Below, piece by piece: positions 48,936 through 58,719 of a stretch of 64,000 bases of DNA. The position numbers and the translations under genes are program-made. The notes under the pieces are model-generated. The model worked only from the letters and a program-made list of their open reading frames with translations. It had not been told where the DNA came from and made no database searches. This stretch comes from Symbiodinium natans. Its lineage: Eukaryota; Sar; Dinophyceae; Suessiales; Symbiodiniaceae. The stretch's first letter is position 1. Every line of letters starts with the position of its first letter. The stretch is from NCBI GenBank assembly GCA_905221605.1, contig CAJNDS010000113.1:310174-374173 (forward strand), read 5' to 3'.

Positions 48936-49040
48936 TCTACAAACGTCAATCCTACACCGGTTTAGGGTTTAGGGTTTGGGGTTGAGAGTCTTAAAGCAAT
49001 GACCCTCCACCATTCACCCCTCAAACAACGCCGCCCCGAC

Positions 49041-49083
49041 CTTTCTTGAGGCGCAGAAGCTGACCGCTGAGCATCAGCTCGTC
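49041..49083 (-). CDS. Short coding exon
   Basis: The 43-nt exon reads DELMLSGQLLRLKK on the minus strand between GGGTCAG|GAC and AAAG|GTCGGG. The plus strand also reads well (FLEAQKLTAEHQLVLTQ). Confidence 0.45.
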
Positions 49084-49474
49084 CTGACCCAGGCTCCCAA
49101 TAGTTTAGGGTTTAGGGTTTAGGGTTTAGGGTTTAGGGTTTAGGGTTTTGGAACTGAGGGTTTGCTTGGTTTAGGGGCTTATTGGACGCTGGTCCAAACC
49201 TAACACAACAAAGAACGAGATCTCATGCTTGCAGCAGGATTGATATTTGCGCTATAAGGACTTTATGTTCCGGCACCCCACGCCCTAAACCCTCACAAGT
49301 GTCTCTACACAGCAAGGCCGGTTTTACCTTAGCAAAAGATGGGAGAACCTCAGCCCTAAACCCTAAACCCTAAACCCTAAACCCTAAACCCTAAACCCTA
49401 AACCCTAAACCCTACCAAGTGCAAGGCCTCGAGCTGCAACCTCCAACCTTCAGAGACTCCTAGGATGGCCCCGG

Positions 49475-49790
49475 GGGTTTACGAAAATAGAGGACCCCTA
49501 AAATAAACCCCCCAAAGTAGGACACTTCTACGGGTTTGTTCGATAATGGGGGCTGGCGACAGGTGTTGGCATCAGGGTCTGGGTATGTTTCGGGGTATGC
49601 TTCGGGGGTATGCTTCGGGGGTATGCTTCGGGTTTGTTTCGCGGCATCATGAGCCACTTTACAGGCAATTTCGGGGGTATGTTATGTTTCGGGGTATGCT
49701 TTGGGGGTATGCTTCGGGGTCTGTTTCGGGGTACCCAAAATGGACAAGCAAATACCAGGCACCCCAATGAGGTACCCCCAATATCCTGAT
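49475..49790. mobile_element. Foldback family K expanded by a GGGGTATGCTTC minisatellite
   Basis: GTTTACGAAAATAGAGGACC at the left and AGGTACCCCCAATATCCTGA at the right, as in the family K copies. Between them are about ten 11-13-bp units of GGGGTATGCTTCG. Confidence 0.6.
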
Positions 49791-50104
49791 CCCAAACATG
49801 GATTTAGGGTTCAGGGTTTCAGGGCTTAGGTTTTAGGGCTTAGGCTTTAGGGGAAATTGTGAACTGTCCCCAGTGCCTGCCTAGGAATGTGGAGGACGCA
49901 CGTGCAGGGTTTTCAAGGCTGTGGGGGCTAGTGCTTAGGGGGGACAATTTTGCCAGAGTCTGGGGTTTAGGATTTAGGTTCCCGAAACCCTAACCCCTAG
50001 GCCATATACACCCCAAACACTAAAGCCTGAGGACTAAACCCTGAACCCTCAGCCCTACTGTACACACCCTTCAACCCTAAACCGCTGCAACAACTGACTG
50101 GCGC

Positions 50105-50160
50105 CTCACGGAGTCGCATGGCGTTCTCAAAGCCTTGCGCATCTCGGAAATGAACGAAGC
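50105..50160 (-). CDS. RRM exon (beta3/RNP1-alpha2), block D
   Basis: The 56-nt exon reads FVHFRDAQGFENAMRLRE on the minus strand, RNP1 and helix alpha2 of an RRM. The acceptor is CATCAG|GC and the donor a GC type (GAG|GCGCC). Joined by A|GC ... CAG|GC to 50464-50519 it gives QKNTA-SFVHFRDA. Confidence 0.75.
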
Positions 50161-50463
50161 CTGATGCATGGGGCGTAACCCACACCCGGTTTAGGGCTTA
50201 GGGTTTAGGGCTTGGGGTTTAGGGTTTAGGGCTAAACCCTACACCCTAAATCCTAGACCCTAAGTTTCTAATCCCTAAACTGCAAGAGCAACCCGAAACC
50301 CCAAAAAACCTAAAGCCCCTAAGCCCCTTAGGCCCCAGAGCCAAACTCCTAAGCGCTAAGCCGCAAACCCTGAACCCCAATTCAGGGTTTAGGCTTTAGG
50401 GTTTAGGCCTTAGGGCTTCGGATCCCTTTAAACCCTAAATCTCAAAACCTAGCAAGACTTGGC

Positions 50464-50519
50464 TTGCCGTGTTCTTCTGCAAAGGGCGTGTGACAAAGCT
50501 AAACGTTGCCAAAATGAGC
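50464..50519 (-). CDS. RRM exon (beta2 and loop), block D
   Basis: It reads LILATFSFVTRPLQKNTA on the minus strand; acceptor GTGAG|G, GC donor GCAA|GCCAAG. Phase fits exon 50105-50160. Confidence 0.6.
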
Positions 50520-51061
50520 CTCACGTGTGTCAACCCGGGTTTAGCATTTAGGGTGAGGGGTTTAGGGTCGAGATTTTAGGGCTCTTGAGCTTTTGGAGGG
50601 TTTAGGGTTAGGTGTATTGGAGTTTAAGGGTAGTAGAAAAGAATGATCTAATTCCTTCATATCCTCGTCCTATTACCTCGATTACCACCTCCATTATCAT
50701 GAAAACTACCTCTTTGTCCTAATTGTCGACAACGACCTCTTTGTTAAAAAGCCCGACGCCCCAAACTCTGAAGGGCCTAGGGTTTAGGGCTTCTTCAGGG
50801 CGTTAAGGAGTTTTTGAGAGCCTTTCTCCTACGGCCCGCAATTCGAACCCTGCGTAGCCACATTTTCCGATGTTTCTTAGTTAAGGTCTACTCGCATGTT
50901 TCATGTGAAGGATCCTTTGATAGTTTAGAGGTTAGGGTTTAGGGTTTGGGGAAAGTCCAGGAACCAAGGGGATGTTGAAGATCGTAGCAAACCTGAAACG
51001 CGGTACCTAGTCTTGGGGTGGGCATGTTTAAAGCAGTTCAAACATGTGGGTTGGCTTCTTT

Positions 51062-51128
51062 TGAGGTTCATGGGTAGGTCTAAGTTATACGTACACCTAC
51101 CTCTCTTCTAGCCCTACTTAGAAGTACC
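51062..51128. mobile_element. Family D fragment
   Basis: TTGAGGTTCATGGGTAGGTC ... CCCTACTTAGAAGTACCC; partial arms of family D. Confidence 0.45.
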
Positions 51129-51500
51129 CACAACTGTGAACTCGAGGGTACAGAGCCTGGGTGCCAGCAAATGACCATACCTTGCGCATGCGACACAGCA
51201 TGTTGCCTGCGCAGTGCGCTGGTAGGTCTGGGCCCTTGATCCCGCCTGATGTCTGAGTGTCAGCCAACCGGGAATTGCTGCTCATTCCCTCAGTCCGATG
51301 AAACCAGGACCTCTTTCCGAGCAGGAGGGCGTACAGTGTCGCTCCGGACACCAAGAGTGAGGTTCCTCAGCCTGGCCCGGGGACGACTTTGACACTGCCG
51401 AGGCTCCTGAGTCCTGAGAGAGGCACCCAAATGGTGATGCCATGCCCATGGCCTCACAGTAGCCCCTCTGCACTCGAAGCTGGGTCAGCACTGAGATGGG
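51118..51500 (-). CDS. Coding island, probably two exons
   Basis: The minus strand reads LTQLRVQRGYCEAMGMASPF then GCLSQDSGASAVSKSSPGQA (right part), and in another frame GMSSNSRLADTQTSGGIKGP then DLPAHCAGNMLCRMRKVWSF to a stop (left part). The frame change near 51300-51360 suggests an intron. Donor TTG|GTGTCC is possible. Family unknown. Confidence 0.45.
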
Positions 51501-51559
51501 CGTGTAGATCCCCTCATTTTCAGAGGATCCTAGTATTTGGGGGTCTATCTTGGGGGTCC

Positions 51560-51655
51560 CCTAAACCCTAAACCCTAAACCCTAAACCCTAAACCCTAAA
51601 CCCTAAACCCTAAACCCTAAACCCTAAACCCTAAACCCTAAACCCTAAACCCTAA
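51560..51655. repeat. CCCTAAA array
   Basis: About 13 perfect units. Confidence 0.97.
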
Positions 51656-51665
51656 CCCCCACTTC

Positions 51666-51746
51666 GGGCAGGCTGCCGTAGACGTACTGCTCGCTCGACT
51701 TCCGTGGGGCGATGAAGACCTGGAGGGACGTAGCTGTGCGAGGCAT
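51666..51746 (-). CDS. RRM-like exon (beta1), block D
   Basis: The minus strand reads MPRTATSLQVFIAPRKSS then EQYVYGSLP; QYVYGSLP fits RNP2. The ATG at 51746 may be internal. GA donor (CCC|GAAGTG). The helix alpha1 exon between this and 50.5 kb was not found. Confidence 0.5.
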
Positions 51747-51934
51747 GGGTTTAGGGTTTAGGATTTAGGACTAGGGTTTAGGGTTTAGGGTTTAGGGTTT
51801 AGGGTTTAGGGTTTAGGGTTCCTATGGTAAAACCTACTCCGACATCGCTCAACCTCAAGTCACTCAAAAACCCAAACTCTCCTAGAAACCGTCCGTAAAG
51901 TCAAGGGAACCATCTAACCCTTGCTCATGATCTA

Positions 51935-52033
51935 GACGAGGAGCCTAGGAATGAAACAGGGCGCTCTCTTTGGTTCAAAGGGGCTTATCAGGGCCAACAA
52001 AAGTGAATAAGAAACCTACTCTGGATCCTAGTG
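51935..52033. mobile_element. MITE family A
   Basis: GAGCCTAGGAATGAAACAGG ... CAAAGGGGCTTATCAGGG ... CCTACTCTGGATCCTAG. Confidence 0.7.
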
Positions 52034-52218
52034 ATTGTATCGAAGACCTATTGTAACTCCCCTATGTCCCCAGCACGAACCAAGAAGAAACATTTCTCTC
52101 TCTGCACGGCCCCCCCTCCCCCAAAAAAACAAAAAAACATAAAAAGAAGAGGTGATTCTAGAGTCACTGGTTTCATGTAGGTTCAGAGTCACGGTGAAGA
52201 ACTTCAAGCCCAGGGTTT

Positions 52219-52405
52219 GGGCTTTAGGCTTTAGGCTTTAGGCTTGAGGCTTAAGGCTTAAGGCTTAAGGCTTGAGGCTTGAGGCTTGAGGCTTTAGGCT
52301 TTAGGCTTTAGGCTTTAGGCTTTAGGCTTTAGGCTTAAGGCTTTAGGCTTTAGGCTTTAGGCTTCACGCTTTAGGCTTTAGGCTTTAGGCTTCAGGCTTT
52401 GGGGT
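52219..52405. repeat. TTTAGGC variant heptamer array
   Basis: About 25 units of TTTAGGC, TTGAGGC and TTAAGGC: a homogenised variant differing from TTTAGGG at one base. Confidence 0.97.
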
Positions 52406-52434
52406 TTAGGGTTTAGGCTTGAAGCCATGTAAAC

Positions 52435-52508
52435 GCGAACTGCGGATGTGCAAAATCGGCCCTGGCCTCGTCGATCTTGCCGCATTTTGAGAACTTTTCC
52501 CGGATCTC
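52435..52508 (-). CDS. RRM exon (alpha1-beta2-beta3), block D
   Basis: The 74-nt exon reads EIREKFSKCGKIDEARADFA then HPQFA on the minus strand, a clear RRM core. Acceptor GGTTGAG|GAG, donor GC|GTTTAC. The upstream RNP2 exon is not identified. Confidence 0.75.
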
Positions 52509-52799
52509 CTCAACCCGAGTCCCTAAAAAAAAACCCTAAAGCCCAAAAACCCCGGATTCCAAAAAGAAGGAAATGGTTCTCAAAACCCTCACCACCGTGA
52601 AAAATCCAAATGTCGAAGACGTAAAACCCCTAGGTTTAGGGTTTAGGGTTTTGGCTTTAGGGCTTGGGGTGTAGGCGGCCAGGCGGGGGGGAGGGGGGGG
52701 AATGAGGGTGAGGGGTTTAGAGTTTAAGGCCAACGGTTTTAGGAGGTATGGTCTAGTCTACAGGCGTGAGGGGTTTAGGGTGTATGGTCTCGAAGGCTG

Positions 52800-52840
52800 C
52801 GTGCCGCGTCCTCAAGAAAAGAGGAATTCCCCTAAACCCT
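52800..52840 (-). CDS. Short coding exon
   Basis: The minus strand reads NSSFLEDAARSLRD; flanked by repeats. Confidence 0.4.
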
Positions 52841-52894
52841 AAACCTTAAACCCGAAACCCTAAACCCTAAACCCCAAACCCCAGGCCCTTCTCT

Positions 52895-52945
52895 GGGGGT
52901 TTTCAGGCTTCGTCTTGTGGCAACCTTGCGCCTTACAAGAAGGGT
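52895..52945 (-). CDS. Short basic coding-like island
   Basis: The minus strand reads RRKVATRRSLKTPREG. Lys/Arg-rich. Confidence 0.35.
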
Positions 52946-53014
52946 TTAGGGTTTAGGGTTTAGGGCTAAGAATTTCTTCGCGACCCTAAACCCTTAACCC
53001 TAAATCACGACTGG

Positions 53015-53085
53015 GATCCTTAATCAAAAACTGAAAGCACTTCCAGGATAGTGGAAGATGTTGGCTGAAGGACATCAAGGCCGGA
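53015..53085 (-). CDS. Coding exon, unidentified
   Basis: The minus strand reads TPALMSFSQHLPLSWKCFQF then LIK, possibly to GA donor AAG|GATCC. Confidence 0.45.
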
Positions 53086-53169
53086 GTAGGTTTTAGGGTT
53101 TAGGGTGTAGGGTTTGCTTGCAGCCTTCCCTTACGCACGGGTTTGGGGCTTCGGGTTTCGGGCTTAGGG

Positions 53170-53220
53170 TTGCCCCAAAAGTCTGATATCGCGTGGGCAT
53201 TGAGCAAAACGCCTAGAGCT
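53170..53220 (-). CDS. Short coding exon
   Basis: After CTCTAG|GC the minus strand reads VLLNAHAISDFWGNP. Confidence 0.45.
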
Positions 53221-53234
53221 TCAGGCCTATCACT

Positions 53235-53330
53235 ATTACCATTTCCATTGCAACTACCATTACTATTACTGTTACTACTACTATTACTATTACTATTTTA
53301 TTCCTATTACGATTACTATTACAATTGCTA
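53235..53330. repeat. ATT/ACT trinucleotide repeat
   Basis: CTATTACTATTACTGTTACT and variants. Confidence 0.9.
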
Positions 53331-53344
53331 AACACTCAAACTAA

Positions 53345-53418
53345 ACAAATTCCCTCAGGGTGGTTCTTCTGGTTTGTCCAGTTGGGGTCTGGAAGATGAG
53401 TGCTGTGGTAGAATGCGA
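53345..53418 (-). CDS. Coding exon, unidentified
   Basis: It reads PEPFAFYHSTHLPDPNWTNQ then KNHPEG on the minus strand. Clear coding composition. Confidence 0.6.
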
Positions 53419-53441
53419 AGGGTTCAGGGCTTAGGGTCTTG

Positions 53442-53568
53442 CTAGCCCAGTAATCGTTTTCTAGTAAGGGCACCCTTTTGGGTTGGCTACTTTATAAGGG
53501 AACCCATACCCAAAAAAAATGAACCCTAAACCCTAAACCCTAAACCCTGCACCAGTGGGCTACCCAAA
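53442..53568. mobile_element. MITE family F with a telomeric insert
   Basis: TTGCTAGCCCAGTAATCG ... GGTTGGCTACTTTATAAGGG, then four CCCTAAA units in place of the GAGTAAAGGG segment, then CACCAGTGGGCTACCC. Confidence 0.8.
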
Positions 53569-53569
53569 G

Positions 53570-53665
53570 GTCAACGGCTTGCTTTGCACGGCGGTGTCCT
53601 CGGTTGTGACATCGGTTGGCAGAGAACCGACCTTAGGCAACGAGTCACCCAGGTCTATGATTGGC
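53570..53665 (-). CDS. Coding exon, unidentified
   Basis: It reads IIDLGDSLPKVGSLPTDVTT then EDTAVQSKPLTFG on the minus strand, ending right at the family F element. Clear coding composition. Confidence 0.65.
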
Positions 53666-53845
53666 TTATAAGAACGCCCCCCCCCCCCCAATAGAAAATC
53701 GTCTTCCTTCTAGTTAAGGGCAAGATTGGGATTACTATTTTTTATGGTTATTTTGAGGTCTTAAGCAACTAGCAGAGGAATGAAGAGGGCACCTTTCGGT
53801 TGGTTCAAATGGAAATTAACGGAGCCCAACAGGCTAGGGTTCAAG

Positions 53846-53960
53846 GTTTCCCGAAGGGTCCATGTACTTTAAGTAGACGTCTAGGCCCTAAAGCTACTAA
53901 ATGGTAACCCCTTTTTAAGGCCCAAGTGCATACTACACAGGTACATGGACCCTTAGGGTT
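53846..53960. mobile_element. Foldback family E
   Basis: GGGTCCATGTACTTTAAG ... AAGGCCCAAGTGCATAC ... ACAGGTACATGGACCC. A half copy lies at 61316-61340. Confidence 0.7.
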
Positions 53961-54589
53961 TGGGGTTTAGGGCTTGGGAATTTACTAGATGAAACGCTCA
54001 TTACGAAGCAGGGCACCTTTCCTGACCAAGTGGTACTGTGGGATTACAGGCGAACCTAGCCCAAACAAAAAAAGAAGAATAAGGGGCCTGGGTAGCAGCT
54101 AAGTAGAAGCCCTAAACCCTAACTTCTAAACCCTATAAGCCCTCAGCCCTCAACCCTTGCTTCTAAAACCATGTAGACCCTACAGGGTTTAGGGTTTAGG
54201 GTTTAGGGTTTAGGGTTTAGGGTTTAGGGTTCAAGGTTCAGGGTTTAGGGTTAGAACCTAATACTCCACTCTCAGGTGCGGCTAGACCATGATCCTGCCC
54301 CCAAAAACCTAAACGTTACGTTCCTAAGCCCTAACAGGCTCCGCCTTATGTAAAACCCTGAACCCTAAACCGTAAGCTCAAGGGAAGGGAAGGGGGGCGG
54401 GGGGAGCAGGAGGAGGAAACCTTAAAGCCCCGAAACCCCAAAACCCAAAACCCCATGCCCTAAAACCAACCCACAACCACACCACGCAAGGAAACCTAAA
54501 CCCTGAACCCTGAACCCTAAACCCTAAACCCTAACCCCCAAGACCATTGATAAACGCGGGCGGGGGTTGATCCATGGAGGTGACCACAG

Positions 54590-54742
54590 ACCTGGGTAGC
54601 CCAGTAACCATCTATTAATCAGGGCACCCTTTTTGGGTTTTAGGGCTTTTTTGGGTTTTAGGGCTTAGGGTAAACTTTATAAGGGAGCCTTGAAAGAAAC
54701 AAAAAAAGGGGAAAAGGGGTACCATTGAGCTACCAAGATATG
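54590..54742. mobile_element. MITE family F with a telomere-like insert
   Basis: CTGGGTAGCCCAGTAACCAT ... CCTTTTTGGGTTTTAGGGCT twice, then TAGGGTAAACTTTATAAGGG ... ACCATTGAGCTACCAAG. Confidence 0.75.
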
Positions 54743-54981
54743 GCTTGAGGATTTTAATGCTGCTTCAAATCTTATCTGGAACCCATATGTGCAGCTTGTT
54801 AAAGCGACTTGAGGCTCCAGACTTAGGGTTTAGGGTTTAGGCTTTAGGGTTTAGGGTTTAGGGTTTAGGGTTTAGGACAGCAGGGGGATTCTAGGAACTA
54901 GGCTCGGCATTGGGTCACGTCGCATGTAGGTTTTCAGGCCTTAGGGTGTAGTGTAGGGCTTAGGGTCCGCCTAAACAAACC

Positions 54982-55359
54982 CTAACCCGTAAACCGCCGG
55001 GTAGAAGGACTACAATGTAGGTGGTCCGCCGCACACATCAAACGGAGCTTGACAATGGTTTCGAAGATGACGTCTGGCCACCGTTGCGTATCCATAGAGC
55101 CGTGCCGCGCCTTGCGGCTCCGCCAATTCTCCCGCAGAGTTGCCTTGAGTCGAGCAAACACATGCGTGTCGCGCGGCTGAAGGAACCGGGTCATGCGGGC
55201 CGGAATGTAGGGCAGTCGTAACCCAAGCTTGTGCGCAAGCATGTAGAATGTAGTGTCTATGTGGTACGGGGCGCAGTCCAAGATCAGGATGACATAGCAC
55301 TTCGGAAGCAGGTGGCCCAAGCACTTTGCCAGCAGACGAATGAAACGTGACGGAAGCAC
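54982..55359 (-). pseudogene. DDE transposase fragment
   Basis: An uninterrupted minus-strand frame of about 125 codons contains VILILDCAPYHID (first catalytic Asp) and, about 35 residues later, YIPARMTRFLQPRDTHVF (second Asp), the typical spacing of the DDE_1 (pogo/Tc1-like) endonuclease domain. Family members are several hundred residues long, so this is a C-terminal fragment. Both ends run into telomere-like sequence. The absence of introns contrasts with the host exons. Confidence 0.7.
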
Positions 55360-55446
55360 CTGAAACCTTACACCCTGAACAGTTTAGGGTTTAGGGTTGA
55401 GGGTTTCGGGTTTAGGGCTTAGGTTTCCGGTTTAGGGTTTAGGGTT

Positions 55447-55516
55447 GCCCAACCCTTCATCGTGCAGCAAGCATGTACCGAGCGAGCCGCCCAAAGCGAT
55501 TTTTGCTCTTCACTCA
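55447..55516 (-). CDS. Coding island, possibly upstream part of the transposase
   Basis: The minus strand reads MSEEQKSLWAARSVHACCTM then KGW. It is separated from the DDE frame by TTTAGGG-type repeats; the link is a guess. Confidence 0.4.
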
Positions 55517-55534
55517 TGGCACCAGAAGGTGAGA

Positions 55535-55645
55535 AGGGAAGTATTACCTTAAACTACTAATAACTTAAGAGAAACTCCATAGTTTGTTTGTCCTTTTGGG
55601 GTTCTTAAGCAAATAGTAGCAAATCTCCCTAACCAAAACAGCTTC
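55535..55645. mobile_element. Foldback family J
   Basis: ACCTTAAACTACTAATAAC ... GTTCTTAAGCAAATAGTAG; similar layout at 62186-62285 (ACTACTATTTGCTGAAGAAC ... CTTAAGCAAAGAGTAG). Confidence 0.5.
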
Positions 55646-55699
55646 CGAGTGCTGAGTTGAGGTGACGATCTTGGCAGATTCGAAAACCCCCAAAGTCCT

Positions 55700-56150
55700 G
55701 CAAGCCCTAATTCCTAAAGCCTAAACCCTAAACCCCAAACCCTAAGCCCTAAAACCTGAACCCGGGATGGGCTTCTCAAGGCTACATGAGGACCCCAAAT
55801 GGGATGGCAGTCTGAAATTGGGAGAAGGTCGGAACTCAAAGCTTTAACACCCCAAGCCCTAAAACCTAAACGCCAAGTATATGGGGACCCGAATTCATAG
55901 GGGCGGGCTCTCATTCTTAACAAAAACCAAGACCCTTGAAAAGAAAAGGCCCTGATGGCGAGGCGCGAGCGCGAGTGGCAAAGAATGGCAACGCAGTACT
56001 GTGGCACGTTTCACGGGTTCCCCTACTACCTACCCTCTTTAGGTTTCCCCCCCTTATATTTGCCCTTAATTACGCTTCAGCCCTAAACAAAATCCCTAAA
56101 CCCGAAACCCTAAACTCTAAACCCGCAAGCCAACTAGCCAACTCCGTTTA
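55700..56150. other. Mixed sequence, one coding-like segment
   Basis: From 55936 the plus strand reads KRKGPDGEARARVAKNGNAV then LWHVSRVP; the minus strand is also open (VKRATVLRCHSLPLALAP). Not resolved. The rest is degenerate telomeric repeat. Confidence 0.3.
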
Positions 56151-56215
56151 GGGTTAAGGGCTTTTGGGGGTCTGGGGCGTCTGAAACCACGGAGTCCAGA
56201 AGACTTACGGGGTTT

Positions 56216-56268
56216 AGGGTTTAGGGTTTAGGGTTTAGGGTTTAGGGTTTAGGGTTTAGGGTTTAGGG
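56216..56268. repeat. TTTAGGG array
   Basis: Seven units. Confidence 0.95.
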
Positions 56269-56464
56269 GAAGCCCAAGACCCGAAACACAATACTTTAGG
56301 GTTTGGGGTCTAGGGCTAGGGTCTCCCAGCCCATCGAGCTGTTAACAGGCCATGAACCAAGGCCTGGTTTCCACCGTACAGTAACCTGTAACCTCTTTCA
56401 AGGGACCCCACACCCCAAGCTTCCCCAGGGTTTCGGGTTTGGGGTTTAGGGTTTGGGGTCCAGG

Positions 56465-56610
56465 GCTAAAGGAGGGACCCTTTTCAGGGACCTTAGGGGT
56501 TATTCAGGGGTTATTGATGGGGCTACTTAGGTATATAGGAACTAGATAAGGTATGTGTAGGGGTTTTTTCGTGGAATAAGATTAAGGGTCCCTTCTTGGG
56601 GTCCTTCCTT
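56465..56610. mobile_element. MITE family G
   Basis: TAAAGGAGGGACCCTTTTCA ... AGATTAAGGGTCCCTTCTTG; inverted arms as in the copy at 29.9 kb. Confidence 0.7.
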
Positions 56611-56629
56611 CTTACCCCTTCACTATGGG

Positions 56630-56755
56630 ACCACACTTGTTTGGGTTGTTTACTTTACAGAGTTTAAGGTTTAGGGTTTAGGGTTTAGGGTTTAGGGTTT
56701 GGGGGTTTAGAGAACCTTGAAACAAAACAAGGGAAAACAGCATCACTGGGCTGCC
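56630..56755. mobile_element. MITE family F with telomeric insert
   Basis: TTTGGGTTGTTTACTTTACA, then TTTAGGG repeats, then AGAACCTTGAAACAAAACAA ... CATCACTGGGCTGCC. Confidence 0.75.
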
Positions 56756-56759
56756 GAGA

Positions 56760-56890
56760 AGAAAAAGAAGAGGAAGCAACCCATCCTTTGCTTCGTGGTG
56801 GTTTACAAGACCTTCGTAAAGAGGAAAAAGGGCAACGAATGGGAATCCCAGCCCATTTGCCTAAACCCGGACTACACCCATCACCCTAAG
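56760..56890 (+). CDS. Lysine-rich coding-like island, plus strand
   Basis: The plus strand reads KKKKRKQPILCFVVVYKTFV then KRKKGNEWESQPICLNPDYT. The minus frames are poor. If coding, it runs against the dominant direction. Confidence 0.45.
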
Positions 56891-57020
56891 CCCGAAACCC
56901 TAAACCCTAAACCCTAAACCCTAAACCCTAAACCCTAAACCCTAAACCCTAAACCCTAAACCCTAAACCCTGTCACGTCGCATGGCTTTTTGCCATCCAC
57001 GCTCGTGCGCGGCTGCACCG

Positions 57021-57225
57021 TAGGGTAGTTACATGGTCCCGTAGTATGGGCTCTTAAAAGGGTATCCCCGTATATACCCCCCTTACATACCCTGTACAAA
57101 TTAAGGGTTTTAGGGTTTAGGGTTTAGGGACACCCCTTATATACCCTATACAAATTAGGGGCCATACATCAGAACCCTTAAAAGGAGGTTAGGGACCATA
57201 TTCAGGGCCCATGTAACTACCCTTT
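57021..57225. mobile_element. MITE family H with telomeric insert and ~28-bp duplication
   Basis: TAGGGTAGTTACATGGTCCC ... GGGCCCATGTAACTACCC. The segment CCCCTTACATACCCTGTACA... (57079-57107) is repeated with three differences at 57133-57160, around TTTTAGGG plus two TTTAGGG. Other family copies have this segment once. Confidence 0.85.
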
Positions 57226-57465
57226 TTACCTACGTCTCAAGCCAGGCCTAGGGCTTTCCTTCAGGCTCTCCGGGCTCATCTTGTAAGGTTTTTGTGAACT
57301 CTAAACCCTAAACCCTAAACCCTAAACCCTAAACCCTAAACCCTAAACCCCAGTTATAAGGTTCTTGGGGCTACGTTGCGCCTAAGGGGAAGAGGTTTGG
57401 TTCATCCTCGCGCTTAAGTTTCTTGCCCTTGTGAAACATAAGTCTAGGATGGCCCTCCGGAAAAA

Positions 57466-57585
57466 CACTTTGCTTTGGAGCAGACCCTGCAAAAAAGTAT
57501 ATACTTTTTAGGTAGAAGTAGCGATAATAGGAACCCAGAACCAAAACAAGTATTAGAGTAGAGTACTCCAAGACCCAGAACATCC
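57466..57585. mobile_element. MITE family I
   Basis: GCTTTGGAGCAGACCCTGCA ... TATACTTTTTAGGTAGAAG ... AGTACTCCAAGACCCAG. Confidence 0.75.
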
Positions 57586-57790
57586 TAAGTATGATCCTAT
57601 TGAGCCCAACTTTCGGGGAAATGCAAAACATCCCACAAGGGCACCCTGAAACACGAAACCCCAAATCCTGAATCCGATGAGGGAAGATAAAAAATGCCAA
57701 ACCCTAAACCCTAAACCCTAAACCCTAAACCCTAAACCCTAGGGCCCTACCCAGTCATGCTTTCAGTGTAGTTTTGGTCTCGCCCCAAAC

Positions 57791-57845
57791 CTCTTCTTCC
57801 CCGAACGAGCTCCGATAAAAGACAAGGGCTGCTTAGCAAATAGAG
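57791..57845 (-). CDS. Coding exon
   Basis: The 55-nt exon reads LFAKQPLSFIGARSGKK on the minus strand between CCGAAG|CT and AAGAG|GTTTGG. Confidence 0.6.
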
Positions 57846-57944
57846 CTTCGGGTTTAGGGTTTAGGGTTTAGGGTTTAGGGGGGTTTAGGTTGAGGGTTTA
57901 GTGCCCCTACATCCCTAGATGTAGCACTATTCTACATCAGGAAG

Positions 57945-58012
57945 CTCATGTATACATACTTACATATATATATATATACATAAATATATATATATATATA
58001 TATATATAAGAC
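57945..58012. repeat. TA microsatellite
   Basis: ATATATATAC runs beside the acidic exon. Confidence 0.95.
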
Positions 58013-58106
58013 TGTGATAGGGTGGGGCCTGTATCCAAGATTTAGGTTCTCGGCGCTACCGTTCGATACGCTCCCTCTTGAAGTCCGGGATTGTTCGACG
58101 AATTCG

Positions 58107-58185
58107 CTACTCGCCGCCGTCTGCTTTGTCGACTTCTTCTTTGTCGTCGACTTCTTCTTCATCGAACTCGTCATCCTCATCATAC
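58107..58185 (-). CDS. C-terminal acidic exon with stop codon
   Basis: The 79-nt exon reads YDEDDEFDEEEVDDKEEV then DKADGGE and TAG (58107-58109) on the minus strand, after CCAAG|G. Acidic tails are common in nuclear and chromatin proteins. This looks like the 3' end of a minus-strand gene. Another frame across it (Lys/Ser-rich) has an ATG but is less likely. Confidence 0.6.
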
Positions 58186-58334
58186 CTTGGTTTAGGCTTT
58201 AGGGCTTAGGGTTTGGGGTTTGGGGTTTGGGGTTTAGGGTTTAGGGTTTGAGGTTTAGGGTTTAGGGTTTAGGGTTTAGGGTTTAGGGGTTAGGCAAGGC
58301 AACCCCTGCCATGAGAATATTCACTTTGTAGATA

Positions 58335-58460
58335 CATGGGGGGGGGGGGGGGGCTTCCGAAAGTAGGGGTCCCTCTTGTATGCCCCAGAAGACTATATGA
58401 TCCTTTTATAAAGGAACCGCCCTCTTCTAATTCTACCCCAGAAGACTATAATGATCCCTT
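58335..58460. mobile_element. Family K-like remnant with poly-G
   Basis: G16 then CTTCCGAAAGTAGGGGTCCC; CCCCAGAAGACTATA occurs twice 53 bp apart. Confidence 0.45.
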
Positions 58461-58554
58461 AAAAGGAACCGCCTACAGGGGGCAGCCCTGTTTGCGGGAA
58501 CCTCCACATGGGTGTTGCTTGCTGTGGGTTACTGCACTGGAATAATAAACCCTG

Positions 58555-58630
58555 AACCCTGAACCCTGAACCCTGAACCCTAAACCCTAAACCCTAAACC
58601 CTAAACCCTAAACCCTAAACCCTAAACCCC
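58555..58630. repeat. CCCTGAA then CCCTAAA array
   Basis: Four CCCTGAA followed by seven CCCTAAA. Confidence 0.95.
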
Positions 58631-58644
58631 CAACCCCAACATCA

Positions 58645-58719
58645 ATCCAGGGTACCCCTCATCCTCCACCTGCAAAGACTGGTCCAGGGCCAGGTCCTTC
58701 TCGTCAGAGGGGGGCCCGC
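58645..58719 (-). CDS. Coding exon, unidentified
   Basis: It reads GPPSDEKDLALDQSLQVEDE then GYPGLM on the minus strand after GCGAAG|GC. Acidic; clear coding. Confidence 0.65.

Noticed and set aside
57932-58183. Lys/Ser/Thr-rich ORF with ATG on the minus strand
   Set aside because: An alternative frame of the same DNA gives an acidic tail with an AG acceptor and a stop, which is the more usual protein pattern.
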